Program-made: the position numbers and the translations under genes
From: Tethya wilhelma
Lineage: Eukaryota > Porifera > Demospongiae > Tethyida > Tethyidae
DNA: 64,000 bases
Reading direction: 5' to 3'
NCBI GenBank assembly: GCA_964030475.1
Contig: CAXIPT010000010.1
Location: 2,838,366-2,902,365 of the forward strand
The notes under the pieces: generated by a model
Database searches by the model: none
The model's input: only the letters and a program-made list of their open reading frames with translations
What the model was told of the DNA's origin: nothing
In this document: in pieces, positions 32,527 through 41,584 of the stretch
Layout of the letters: each line of letters begins with the position of its first letter
Position numbering within the stretch: position 1 is the stretch's first letter

Positions 32527-33082
32527 ATGCCTTCAAAAAAGTATCAACAACGATACAAGTGAAAGCAGTATTATGTAGCTAACAAAGAAAAGGCTTTGAC
32601 TGCACAAAGGGAATATTATTGTGACAATATTGATAAAGAAAAGGCTCGAAGCATTGAAAACTATGTGACAGTGAAACATGAAAAGCCGGAAAAAATTAAA
32701 TATGCTTCACAACGTTCATCATACAAAAACTATTTCAAAAGATTTACCACAGAATTGCCAGTCTTCAAGAATAAAATATTGAAAGTTTTATGAGGCAAAC
32801 AAAGATACTTGCAGAGAGGCCTCGAAACTTAAAATGAAAAGCTTTTACGATCAGAACAGGCTATACTGTAGACAGGCAGCTAGCATTAGAATGAAAAAGA
32901 TGTATGAGAGAAACAAGCCAGCATGCAGACAGGCAGCTAGCATAAGAAAGAAAAGTATGTACGAGCAAAACAGGCCAGCATGCAGAATGGCAGCTAGTAC
33001 AAGAAAGAAAAAAATGTATGCCCTAAACAAGCAAGCATGCCGCATGGCCTCCAGGATTAAGACAGAGGAAGTGGTATGCTAA
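32527..33082 (+). pseudogene. Helitron copy 1: broken N-terminal region
   Basis: ATG at 32527 opens MPSKKYQQRYK and is stopped after 11 codons. The same kind of sequence continues in frames at 32596-32793 and 32834-33082. The last part is four tandem units of about 22 residues with the pattern K-x-MYE-x-N-x-PACR-x-AAS-R, each with one cysteine and many Lys/Arg. Such basic repeats precede the Rep domain in several Helitron proteins of marine invertebrates and could bind DNA. Broken by one stop and at least two frameshifts. Confidence 0.7.
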
Positions 33083-33092
33083 TGCTAGGCCC

Positions 33093-34655
33093 TTGATAAA
33101 GGCCAGAATGTACTATCAAAGAAAGCAGCATATAATTCGCGCTCAGCGCAGAAATAGATATGCTCTGTATGAACTTCGTGGTGTGAGCAGAGAAGCAATT
33201 CTGAAAAACCTTCAGGTCAATTTGTTGTCACATAGTGCTGAGCTCATTAACTTCCTTTGTGAAGTGCAGGGTTCAATATGTCAGAAACTATCCCCCAAAT
33301 TGTTAGCCCAAACTGTTTGTAAGATAGCAGCCTCTAAATTACTAGCAAAGGTATTTCAGACTCGCCGCACTCAAGCTAGTAGTTTACTGGGTGTTTGTAG
33401 GCACATTGCAACCTATACATTCAATGATAGGAAAGACTTGGGTGAGGGCATGCATCATAGTTCTACTGAACCGTATTACTATGATACAGCCTATCAAAAA
33501 CCTGTAAAGAGAAAGTGCATTCCGATCACTATAAATGGTGTGTGCATTGTAGCAGAAAAGGCTTTGTGTCATCTAGAGAAAAATAACCCCAATCCCAATC
33601 CCAATTCACCTTGTGTGCACTGGAGGTGCACACAAGAGTGCAAACCTTTGAGTGACAATGAGCTGAAGAGCATTGTGTCACTCAGAGATATCTTTACTAA
33701 TCCTGTGAATGAGGTTAGGCATAGAATAGATAACCTTGACAGTGAATGTCCATATAATCATGGGCATAATACCACTGGGTTTAACCGGGATGAAAGTGTC
33801 CCCAGTACCACTCCAAAGCTTGGTCACCCATTAGTATTCCATAGTGATGATAGTGAGTGCACCAGTAAACTTCGTATTTTGAGAAGTGGTTCTGTGCATT
33901 ACCCTCTCCTACATCAAATGTTAAAGGAGATATGTAGTGCAATCCGAAGCCATTTGCTAATTAAAGAGCTAGATATGGCATTACGTAATGCTAATGTAGG
34001 CAAACTTGTTGAGCTTACCCACAGCATTAGCCTCCACAAGTTTCTCACCTCAAAAACAGATGAGACTGATGATGGCTACATCCAGAGTGTGTCAGAGACC
34101 GCTCCAAAGTACAGACAGACTGACATTGAAACCCCACTCCTTCTTGAACATGCTGCTGTTATTGCCAAGTTTGAGAAGGAGCGTGAAGACTATGTTGATA
34201 TCCCCTGCATGAGCTGTGAGCGCTTATGTCAGAGGAAAAATGTTAGTAAAGTCAGTCTGTCTGATAGCAAGTTGTGTAGTGATGTGTGGCATAGGTTGAA
34301 GGATTTCGTTGTGGACAGGAATCCAAATGCTCTAATTGAGCAAAATTACCTGTGTACTTATTGCAAGCCCAACATACAGAAGAATGTGTTGCCCAATCGC
34401 TGTGTTTTGAATGGTTTGGAGACAGTCCCTCTCCCATCAGAACTACAGTGGCTAGATCCTCTGAGTACACAGCTGATTCAGCTGGCCAAGTGTTATCAAA
34501 CTGTTGTACGTCTTGGTACTTACACCAAAAAAGTGCCAACATACAACTCTTTGAAAGCATGCAAAGGAACAATGTTCTTCCTTCCACTGCCCTTGAAAAA
34601 AACAATTGAAACACTTGACTGGGCCAAGTTATCAAAACGTTTGGCTGATCACTGA
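33093..34655 (+). pseudogene. Helitron copy 1: DUF6570-like and linker region
   Basis: Open frame of 520 codons. Residues 1-190 are basic, with CVHWRCTQEC. About 372-440 hold Cys pairs PCMSCERLC and YLCTYCKPN, followed by LPNRCVLNGLETVPLP and LSTQLIQLAKCYQTVVRLG, the zinc-ribbon-like block (resembling DUF6570) that precedes the Helitron N-terminal domain. The frame ends at RLADH because of an extra base near 34650 compared with copy 2; the homologous reading continues in the next frame. From 34356 on it is the direct repeat shared with copy 2. Confidence 0.75.
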
Positions 34656-35502
34656 GCTCTGTATACTTGTAAATGGCAGGCCAACTAAAAACAAGGTTGT
34701 GTGGCGTAGTCTAGTTGACGTCAACAAACTTAGGTCAGCAGTTGATAAGCTCAAGCATATCAATTGGCTTTATCAGGATGTGCAAGATGATGCTATCGAT
34801 GAAACAAGCCAGCAAGTAGTTGAGTTTGCTAACAGTGCTACTAGCACCATGCTTGAAAGAGCTAATAAAGCTGATATTGCTGGCCTTCAAGCATACACAG
34901 TGCGTAACCTTGACAACAGGCTACCTCCACACTCTGACATTGATCAGTACAAGATGCTGAGTGATAAAGAGTATCCCATTGATAACAGACAGAGCCACCT
35001 TGACTTGCTTTGTTTTCCAACCCTTTTCCCCAATGGTGCTTTTGGCCAGAATCATCAGCGTGAGAAAAATATCTCCCATGCTGAGTATGCCAAAAGTAGG
35101 CTCTTGAACAAAGACTTTCGATTTCGGAAAAATGCCCAGTATGTGTTTTACCTGCTGTGGCAAAAAGAGATACGGGAATTGTCTGCTGGTATTTATAACA
35201 TGTTGAAAAATACCAGGCAACAAGCAGTGACCATATCAAGACTGCTTTCACAAGTGAACTCTTCCGATGAACAACTTGAAGAAAATTTGTCAACCATGTT
35301 TCAAAGTGTTTGCGGTACAACGCACTACTGGTTTCTTCGCCAGAGTGAACTAAAGTGCATTATCCGCAAGGTTGGCCCCCCCACTCTGTTTCTCACGTTC
35401 AGTTGTGCAGAGTATGAATCTTCAGACATATCTGAGTATCTGAAGAAAGTCAATGGCATTCCGTCTAGCTCAAATTGTAACATTGGGAAACTTTGTACCT
35501 AA
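34651..35502 (+). pseudogene. Helitron copy 1: Helitron-like N-terminal domain
   Basis: Reads ILVNGRPTKNKVVWRSLVDV, later CFPTLFPNGAFGQ, YVFYLLWQKEIRELSAGIY, then GTTHYWFLRQSEL and GPPTLFLTFSCAEY, the hallmark block of the Helitron_like_N family (G-x-x-HYW, G-PPTLF-TFS). It ends with TAA at 35500-35502 where copy 2 has GAA: a single G-to-T nonsense change. After it the same frame continues into the nuclease. Confidence 0.82.
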
Positions 35503-36264
35503 GATCCAGTGTCTGTTTCCCGTCAGTTTAGCAACAAATTCCATGCCTTCTTCCAGACAGTCCTTGTGAAAGGACAAGTATTAGGCCAAGTGTCCCATTA
35601 CTATTGGAAGAAAGAGTACCAAGCCAGGGGAGCACCTCACTATCATGTGTTGTTGTGGATAGAAGGTGCTCCAGTGATTGGGGAGGATGATCCCGATGAT
35701 GTACTTGCCTTTATCCAGGATCGGATCGCTTGTCATATTCCTGATGAAAAATCCAATCCTGAACTGCACAGACTTGTTACACGATACCAGATGCACAAGT
35801 GTAGCAACTATTGTCGTAGAAGGCGAAAGCTTACTGGCAATACTTTTATGACTGTGTGCAAATTTGGCTTTCCCAGACCAGCCTGTGAGTGTGCACGTAT
35901 CAACCCAGTAGAACAGAGCCTCAAGTCTCGTAGCAAGATCTATGAGCTAGTCAGATCTGAAACTGAGATACGTGTCAATGACTACAATCCCCTTTTGTTG
36001 TATCTCTGGAAGGCTAATGTGGATATTCAGTTTGTTGCTGAAGATTCACTAGCTCTAGCCCACTATGTTAGTGGCTATGTGACAAAAGCTGAACGTAGCA
36101 ATTTGCAAGATGTGTGGAATGAAATAGGAAGCCAAAAATCTATTTACTCTCAGTTGTTCAGCTTTGGTCTGAGGAGCCTAAGGTTCCGTGAATGTGGTCT
36201 CTATGAGGCTGCTGACCTTGTCCTTGGTGACCACTTGAATGAAAAGTCTTGTATTATACTGTAG
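35503..36264 (+). pseudogene. Helitron copy 1: HUH Rep nuclease domain
   Basis: Continuation in the same frame after the nonsense codon. HUH motif ARGAPHYHVLLWI (H-Y-H, nucleotides about 35638-35646) would bind the divalent metal. The two-tyrosine motif appears as HYVSGYVTKAE (Y-x3-Y-x2-K, nucleotides about 36064-36087), with Gly where most Rep proteins have Lys before the second Tyr. A Cys/His-rich stretch KCSNYCRRRRKLTG lies between them. This domain cuts and joins single strands in rolling-circle transposition. Homology to copy 2 stops at 36253, and the frame runs on to a chance stop at 36262-36264. Confidence 0.83.
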
Positions 36265-36507
36265 CTATAATTTATGAAAAGGCTGTCAATGTCATACACA
36301 CAGCAATATTAAAGTTGTCAGCCTTGCAACATCTTGGTGATGCTGTCTATTTGAAGCAACATTCATATCTTGCCTCCAGATATGCAAGCAACAACTTGTT
36401 GACTTGTCTTCAATAATAGATTATTAAGAGTATCTAATTAGCATTATCTGGTGTGTTGCATAGTGTTAAAACCACATCACTTCCTGTACATGTACAGTGT
36501 GCATGTT

Positions 36508-36580
<73 letters not shown>

Positions 36581-36736
36581 CATAGTAGTTGCATGACCCT
36601 GCATCGAGTGCCACTCACTTAAGGGCATGCAACTAGTTTGTTTGCCATTGACCCCCTGTGACCCCTATCAACTATATTGTCACCTTCACCCATCCACTAA
36701 CAGGCAATTAGCCTATAAAACTTTGGTTGCTAGGCA
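36254..36736 (+). other. Breakpoint segment and CA microsatellite
   Basis: Starts where Helitron copy 1 ends. 36263-36411 has an open, coding-like frame (IIYEKAVNVIHTAILKLSAL, then QHLGDAVYLKQHSYLASRYA) after an acceptor-like ACTGTAG, but no donor or partner exon was found. 36512-36576 is a pure CA run. 36713-36720 (CCTATAAAAC) is TATA-like, 24 bases before the ATG at 36737, with a small palindrome GTTGCTAGGCAA between. These could be the BEN gene's promoter. Confidence 0.45.
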
Positions 36737-36901
36737 ATGGCAAACACACACACACACACACACTGTTGTACACATTCACTTTTGTGTGTTATTGAAACAG
36801 GCAAAAAGTCTGTTCCAAAACAATCAGGCAGTAAGAAGGCAAAATCAGCCCCTGGAGCCAAGAGTAAACGTACCAAGAAGGGAACACCTACGAAAGAAAA
36901 G
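36737..36901 (+). CDS. BEN gene exon 1 (or 1-2): Lys-rich start
   Basis: Open frame from ATG 36737 through a CA-repeat-coded THTHTH stretch into GKKSVPKQSGSKKAKSAPGA, then KSKRTKKGTPTKEK, a strongly basic nuclear-localisation-like tail. Position 36800 ends a good acceptor (TGTTATTGAAACAG), so the true exon may start at 36801 with the first exon upstream unknown. It ends with donor GTGTGT in phase 0. Confidence 0.55.
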
Positions 36902-37022
36902 GTGTGTGTATGTGTGTGTGTCATGAACCTGCAACTTTACCTTACGTATATGTAACATGTAGATACGGGAAATGACAAAGAACTCTGTTCAACAAGACAT
37001 ATTGACTCTTATAATACCTCAG

Positions 37023-37059
37023 GATGCTGATGAAAATAATTGTGTTCAGACAGGCAGTG
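37023..37059 (+). CDS. BEN gene small exon
   Basis: A 37-bp exon between acceptor AATACCTCAG and donor GTAAAT, phase 0 to 1, encoding DADENNCVQTGS. Its TGSG end matches that of the following repeated exons, suggesting it is a truncated relative of them. Confidence 0.6.
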
Positions 37060-37123
37060 GTAAATGATTCTATACATCCATTATGTATACTATGTAAATT
37101 TTTGCAACTTTTAATTATCCTAG

Positions 37124-37207
37124 GAGAAGGTGGTGTGACTCAGACAGACAAGTGTATATCTCCTCTTTTGGATACTTCTGCTGCTGTTCCAGTAGCCACG
37201 GGCAGTG
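37124..37207 (+). CDS. BEN gene repeated exon, copy 1
   Basis: An 84-bp exon, acceptor TTATCCTAG, donor GTAAAT, phase 1-1. Encodes GEGGVTQTDKCISPLL, then DTSAAVPVATGS: one Cys, otherwise Ser/Thr/Pro/Val-rich and probably disordered. First of an array with a 142-bp period (84-bp exon plus 58-bp intron). Confidence 0.78.
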
Positions 37208-37265
37208 GTAAATAGCATATGCATGCATTGTGTGTATGTAAATGTTTGTAAATTTTCTTTCCTAG

Positions 37266-37349
37266 GAGAAGGTAGTGTGACTCAGACAGACAAGTGTATA
37301 TCTCCTCTTTTGGATACTTCTGCTGCTGTTCCAGTAGCCACGGGCAGTG
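37266..37349 (+). CDS. BEN gene repeated exon, copy 2
   Basis: An 84-bp exon identical to copy 1 except for one base (GGTGGTGTG to GGTAGTGTG, Gly to Ser). Intron before it is GTAAATAGCATATGCATG...TTTCCTAG. Phase 1-1. Confidence 0.78.
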
Positions 37350-37407
37350 GTAAATAGCATATACATGCATTGTGTGTATGTAAAAGTTTGTAAATTTTCT
37401 TTCCTAG

Positions 37408-37491
37408 GAGAAGGTGGTGTGACTCAGACAGACAAGTGTATATCTCCTCTTTTGGATACTTCTGCTGCTGTTCCAGTAGCCACGGGCAGTG
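37408..37491 (+). CDS. BEN gene repeated exon, copy 3
   Basis: An 84-bp exon identical in sequence to copy 1. The intron before it differs from the previous one by only two bases. Phase 1-1. The near-identity of introns as well as exons points to a very recent tandem duplication or ongoing gene conversion. Confidence 0.78.
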
Positions 37492-37547
37492 GTAAATAAC
37501 ATATACATGCATTGTGTGTATGTAAAAGTTTGTAATTTTTTTCCTAG

Positions 37548-37637
37548 GAGAAGATAGTGTGACTCAGACAGACAAGTGTACATCTCCTTTGGCTAGTTCT
37601 GTTGTGGTTGACAGTGAGGCACTGAATGCACTTAGTG
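37548..37637 (+). CDS. BEN gene repeated exon, diverged copy 4
   Basis: A 90-bp exon, acceptor TTTTTCCTAG, donor GTAAGT, phase 1-1: GEDSVTQTDKCTSPLASSVV, then VDSEALNALS. Keeps VTQTDKC but the second half differs and is two codons longer. Probably the ancestral unit or an older duplicate. Confidence 0.76.
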
Positions 37638-37660
37638 GTAAGTGATACAGTATGCAAGTT

Positions 37661-37863
37661 AGCCTCGTCCCCAGGCCCTCTGCGTGCTACTATTGTTGAT
37701 TTATGAAAATGGTAAGGATTGTCAATTTAATAAATCAATACTAGCAGCACGCAGAAGGCCTGGGAACGAGGCTTCTGCGTGCTAAAAAATTATGAAAATG
37801 GTAAAGATTGTCAATTTAATAAATCAATACTAGCAGCACGCAGAAGGCCTGGGAACGAGGCTA
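37661..37863. mobile_element. Foldback element with 9-bp duplication, internally duplicated
   Basis: Arms AGCCTCGTCCCCAGGCC / GGCCTGGGAACGAGGCT. Direct ATGCAAGTT at 37652-37660 and 37864-37872. The right two thirds (CTGCGTGCT ... AGCACGCAG, with GAAAATGGTAAGGATTGTCA) occur twice in a row. It lies in an intron of the BEN gene, enlarging it to 280 bp. Shares AG..CT tips and duplication size with the elements at 12118 and 21727. Confidence 0.85.
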
Positions 37864-37917
37864 ATGCAAGTTATAATATTATATGCAGTACATAAGACTG
37901 TTTTGTGTTTACTGTAG

Positions 37918-38061
37918 GAGAAGAAGTCAATTCAGGAGTAGATAATTATTCATCGAATTATGATGACACAGATGGAATAATGCTTCCACCATATCCAATT
38001 GCAAAAGATAAACAAAATAATATTGCGATTAGTTCAACTTCTGTCCCCAAAACATACAATG
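37918..38061 (+). CDS. BEN gene exon: linker
   Basis: A 144-bp exon, acceptor GTTTACTGTAG, donor GTGAGG, phase 1-1, 48 codons: GEEVNSGVDNYSSNYDDTDG, then IMLPPYPIAKDKQNN. Asn/Asp/Ser-rich with a PPYP motif; no domain recognised. Confidence 0.72.
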
Positions 38062-38119
38062 GTGAGGGGTGTACACATTCTCATATTTTGTTGTTAAGAC
38101 ATACATTGTCAAATAATAG

Positions 38120-38188
38120 GCACCCTTCCTCTGTTGACCCCATCATATGATCCTGTTTCGCCACTTGCTAATGACCCATATGACTTAG
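38120..38188 (+). CDS. BEN gene exon: Pro-rich linker
   Basis: A 69-bp exon, acceptor CAAATAATAG, donor GTATGT, phase 1-1, 23 codons: GTLPLLTPSYDPVSPLANDP then YDL. Low-complexity linker joined to the next exon by a 72-bp intron. Confidence 0.66.
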
Positions 38189-38260
38189 GTATGTCATCTG
38201 TAGATTTTATAATGATTATTCCATAATAATACATGATTATTGTGAAAATTATCTATGTAG

Positions 38261-38406
38261 AGTATCCCATTTGGAAAGATCCTTCACCCCGTCACATGCC
38301 AACAATCAATAGGCGATACACTTACCCTCCGTATTCTCCTCCACCTACAAATAATTTGGGATATTCCAGTCCAGGCTCCAGTCTCTGTGGATCAAGTTAC
38401 TCCCTA
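38261..38406 (+). CDS. BEN gene exon: Tyr/Pro-rich linker
   Basis: A 146-bp exon, acceptor TTATCTATGTAG, phase 1 to 0, donor GTAATA. Encodes EYPIWKDPSPRHMPTINRRY, TYPPYSPPPTNN and LGYSSPGSSLCGSSYSL. The weak donor (GTAATA) is the least certain border of the gene; reading through would meet TGA after three codons. Confidence 0.66.
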
Positions 38407-38473
38407 GTAATAATATGACATGAGTAAATGTACAGTAATGGCTAACAATGATTTTTTTTTCTTCCTTTCTTAG

Positions 38474-38524
38474 AGTAGTAGCCTCCACACTGATACTGGA
38501 ATGTCAACTCGAGATCTACATTTT
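38474..38524 (+). CDS. BEN gene exon: 17 codons
   Basis: A 51-bp exon, acceptor CTTCCTTTCTTAG, donor GTAAGT, phase 0-0: SSSLHTDTGMSTRDLHF. Good polypyrimidine tract and donor. Confidence 0.62.
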
Positions 38525-38705
38525 GTAAGTTATAACAAGTTACATGTACCCTCCTGCTTAAAGGGTTGACATATGTATTGTATGCCATTTCATGTATTGT
38601 GTACACCTCTCCTATTATTATTTATGCATTAGCAAAAAGTAGTAAATTTTCACGAATTAAGTGATCATTATGTTTAGTAACTTTATTACCAATTTTTGTG
38701 TATAG

Positions 38706-38949
38706 GTTTATCGAACGTGGATTTCTCCAATGAAAATAAAGCTAGATAGAATAGAACAGCAGCTGTTTCAATCTCGTGTTGAGCAACCACCTTCTCTAAG
38801 TGAGCTTCAGTCTTCTTCCGTTGCTGGTGATATACCACTGTTCTTGTCAACCACAAGAAGTGCCAAGTCGGCATCAAATTCCAGTGCTTCAGAGACCACA
38901 CCCACTTCCTCTTCTAAAGCAGACATTACAAAGGCTACAAGGATACCTG
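38706..38949 (+). CDS. BEN gene exon: short helix and Ser-rich linker
   Basis: A 244-bp exon, acceptor TTGTGTATAG, donor GTTAGC, phase 0 to 1. Opens VYRTWISPMKIKLDRIEQQL (amphipathic helix, possible short coiled coil), then Ser/Thr-rich sequence with SAKSASNSSASETTPTSSS. The Ser-rich motif is echoed in the next exon, pointing to another internal exon duplication. Confidence 0.7.
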
Positions 38950-39014
38950 GTTAGCAATATTTCAATCTTCATGCATACACATAGTTAATGTGTCTTGATT
39001 GTTGTTGTCAATAG

Positions 39015-39095
39015 TCACCAAAACCGCTAAGTCAGCTTCAAGATCGAGTGCCATGGAGACTGCACCCACTTCCTCTGAAGTTTCTGGGATGTCTG
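39015..39095 (+). CDS. BEN gene exon: Ser/Thr-rich repeat
   Basis: An 81-bp exon, acceptor TTGTCAATAG, donor GTGAGA, phase 1-1, 27 codons: VTKTAKSASRSSAMETAPTS, then SEVSGMS. Similar to the end of the preceding exon. The intron after it holds a CA/GA microsatellite (39117-39159). Confidence 0.68.
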
Positions 39096-39122
39096 GTGAG
39101 AGAAATCTTAGCTAAACACACA

Positions 39123-39158
<36 letters not shown>

Positions 39159-39192
39159 TTCACACTTACGAGTATGTTTCTTCTCCATGTAG

Positions 39193-39417
39193 GTTGTTAC
39201 CTTGGATATCCTAAACAAGAAAAGTACCGAGTGTTTGTCAATGTTAACCCTGAACGTATTGAGTCTGTAGAACAAGAAGCACATTCTGCAAAATCACTTG
39301 CAGTAGGACTTCTTGACGTTGTATTTGAAAAAGAACTGAAAACACCTGAAAAATACTGCTGTACGTCAAGCAAGGGTAGAACTGTCTTGGATCTTGAAAA
39401 ACAGAAAGGAATAAGAT
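39193..39417 (+). CDS. BEN gene exon: BEN domain, first part
   Basis: A 225-bp exon, acceptor CTCCATGTAG, donor GTAAGT, phase 1-1, 75 codons. After GCYLGYPKQEKYRVFVNVNP it has the BEN pattern: hydrophobic helix AKSLAVGLLDVVFEKELKT, then SSKGRTVLDLEKQKGIR (the LD-x-x-K-x-x-x-I block). BEN domains are four- to five-helix DNA- or protein-binding modules of nuclear proteins. The domain is completed by the last exon. Confidence 0.78.
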
Positions 39418-39472
39418 GTAAGTTGAAAAACTAATAGTAATCATTTACCCTACATAGCTTTATTTTTTATAG

Positions 39473-39651
39473 TACATATTCATCGAAAGCATTTAAACAA
39501 AGATGGTATCAAGATGTATACTAAGCAAGAAGAGAGTCACTGGAAAAAGATGCAATCTAAAATGAATGCTCATATAAGATATTTAAGGCGTAAGGTGTCT
39601 GCTGAACAATTTGCTACTGAGCCACCAATTTCAGACGATGACCCTGAATGA
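39473..39651 (+). CDS. BEN gene last exon: end of BEN domain and stop
   Basis: Acceptor TATTTTTTATAG, phase 1. LHIHRKHLNKDGIKMY, then HWKKMQSKMNAHIRYLRRKV, the terminal BEN helix with its cluster of Arg/Lys, then SAEQFATEPPISDDDPE and TGA at 39649-39651. Acidic tail at the very end. Confidence 0.78.
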
Positions 39652-40310
39652 TTATTGAAATAATAACAAGAATTGAAATTAGTAAACTTTGTCATTTGAT
39701 CATTGTAATAATTGTACGTAATAATACAATGCATTGTATGTACATAATTGTTCTCTTGCTAAGGAATGTTAATATTCTAATTAAACACGAAAAAAAGTAA
39801 AATTGTATTTAATAGCTACGTCTGTAAATTGTGATCCAGGACGTGTAAATTAAGACAAGCAGCAGCTTCCCAACTGTATCTGTAATAAAGACTGAAGTAC
39901 ACGCAAAATTATATACAAAGACTTCATCATCACAGTAGCTCTGAAAGTCTACAAATACATGAAGGCAAGTATTGTGTTCAATCAATGATATCAACTTGCC
40001 ACTATGATTGAGGGATAGTGAGCCCAGCTGCAGTCTTTCCCAGGCCGGCCCAGACTGGGCTAGCTATAGTACTACACGCTGCCTCCATGTATAGCCCGGG
40101 GACGCTAACAAGTATTGTAACTGAGCTAGTTAACTGAGATGATTCGGGTCTTGCGTGACATGTCGACGGCAGCCATGATTCGTATTTGCCGCGTTACAAT
40201 GCGCGCTAAATTGCGCGTTACACTCAGTGCGACAGGCGCTTTTGGAGGCGCTACTCAGTCGCGTTATAGCGCAATTTAGTGCATTTTGGCGCAAGAATAT
40301 TTACACGGGC
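39652..40310. other. BEN gene 3' flank and GCGC-rich inverted repeat
   Basis: AT-rich 3' flank with several AATAAT and no certain AATAAA. 40021-40090 is locally GC-rich. At 40200-40290 the strings GCGCTAAATTGCGC and GCGCAATTTAGTGC form an inverted repeat around two ACTCAGT boxes, just before Helitron copy 2 begins at 40311. It may be a small MITE or a junction scar. Confidence 0.5.
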
Positions 40311-41584
40311 ACTTATTGCTAGCCCAACATACGGAAGAATGTGCTCCCCAATCGCTGTGTTTTGAATGGTTTAGAGACTGTCCCTCTCCCACCAGAATTG
40401 CAGCACCTAGATCCTTTGAGTACACAGCTGATCCAGCTTGCCAAGTGTTATCAAACTGTTGTACGTCTTGGTACTTACACCAAAAAAGTGCCAACATACA
40501 ACTCTTTGAAAGCATGCAAAGGAACGATGTTCTTCCTTCCACTGCCCTTGAAAAAACAATTAAAACACTTGACCGGGCCAAGTTGTCGAAACGTTTGGCT
40601 GATCCTGAGCTCTATAATCTTGTAAATGGCAGGCCAACTAAAAACAAGGTTGTGTGGCATAGTCTAGTTGACGTCAACAAACTTAGGTCAGCAGTTGACA
40701 AGCTTAAGCATATCAATTGGCTTTATCAGGATGTGCAAGATGATGCTGTCGATGAAACAAGTCAGCAAGTAGTTGAGGTTGCTAACAGTGCTACTAGCAC
40801 CATGCTTGAAAGAGCTAATGAAGCTGATATTGCTGGCCTTCAGTGCGTAACCTTGACTACAGGCTACCTCCACACTCTGACATTGATCAGTACAAGATAC
40901 TGAGTGTGAAAGAGTATCCCATTGACAACAGACAGAGCCACCTTGACTTGCTTTACTTTCCAACCCTTTTCCCCAATGGTGCTTTTGGCCAGAATCATTA
41001 GCGTGAGAAAAAGATCTCCCATGCTGAGTATGCCAAAAGTAGGCTCTTGAACAAAGACTCTTGATTTCAGAAAAATGCCCAGTATGTGTTTTACCTGCTG
41101 TGGCAAAAAGAGATACAGGAATTGTCTGCCGGTATTTATAACATGTTGAAAAATACCAGGCAACAAGCAGTGACCGTATCAAGACTGCTTTCACAAGTGA
41201 ACTCTTCCAATGAACAACTTGAAGCAAATTTGTCAACCATGCTTCAAAGTGTTCGCGGTACAAAGCACTACTGGTTTCTTCGCCACAGTGAGCTAAAGTG
41301 CATTATCTGCGAGGTTGGCCCCCCCCACTCTGTTTCTCACATTCAGTTGTGCAGAGTATGAATCTTCAGACATATTTGAGTATCTAAAGAAAGTCAATGG
41401 CATTCCATCTAGCTCAAATTGTAACATCGGGAAACTTTGTACCGAAGATCCAGTGTCAGTTTCTCGTCAGTTTAGCAACAAATTCCATGCTTTCTTCTTG
41501 TGAAAGGACAAGTATTAGGCCAAGTGTCCCATTACTATTGGAAGAAAGAGTACCAAGCCAGCTAGGGGAGCACCTCACTATCAT
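40311..41584 (+). pseudogene. Helitron copy 2: broken zinc-ribbon and N-terminal domain
   Basis: Same protein as 34356-35640 of copy 1, in several frames: VPLPPELQHLDPLSTQLIQ, VNGRPTKNKVVWHSLVDV, LLWQKEIQELSAGIYNML, FLTFSCAEYESSD. Breaks compared with copy 1: 10-bp deletion at about 40843, CAG to TAG at about 41000, small indel at about 41063, one extra C at about 41328, 10-bp deletion at about 41496 and 4-bp insertion (CTAG) at about 41562. At 41444 it keeps GAA where copy 1 has the TAA stop. Confidence 0.8.

Larger units (their letters stand above)
32000..36253 (+). mobile_element. Helitron (OTU type) copy 1, 3'-truncated
   Basis: Carries in order a minisatellite leader (32236-32470), a frameshifted Lys/Arg-rich N-terminal region, a zinc-ribbon-like region, the Helitron N-terminal domain and the HUH nuclease. 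It stops abruptly at 36253 in the codon after EKSC, where copy 2 continues. Helicase and OTU parts are absent. Left border is not defined; no TC dinucleotide end could be verified. 34356-36253 is repeated at 40311-42191 in direct orientation. Confidence 0.8.
36737..39651 (+). other. BEN-domain gene, 14-15 exons, apparently intact
   Basis: Gene-level entry: exons 36737(or 36801)-36901, 37023-37059, 37124-37207, 37266-37349, 37408-37491, 37548-37637, 37918-38061, 38120-38188, 38261-38406, 38474-38524, 38706-38949, 39015-39095, 39193-39417 and 39473-39651. All junctions are GT/AG and the reading frame stays open throughout, ending at TGA 39649-39651. Order in the protein: Lys-rich N-terminus, a repeated VTQTDKC segment, Pro/Tyr-rich and Ser/Thr-rich linkers, C-terminal BEN domain. 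BEN domains bind DNA or chromatin partners and often act in repression. The gene sits between two Helitron fragments, so it may be host DNA trapped between them or a captured gene. Confidence 0.75.

Noticed and set aside
34252..34635. 127-residue minus frame and other minus frames over Helitron copies (34862-35320, 40688-41263, 42871-43197, 43666-44007)
   Set aside because: Antisense shadows of the Rep/helicase frames; the plus strand carries all family motifs.
37140..37512. Two 76-residue minus-strand frames with nearly identical sequence
   Set aside because: They are the antisense of the repeated BEN-gene exons and introns; the plus strand has good splice sites and a conserved frame.
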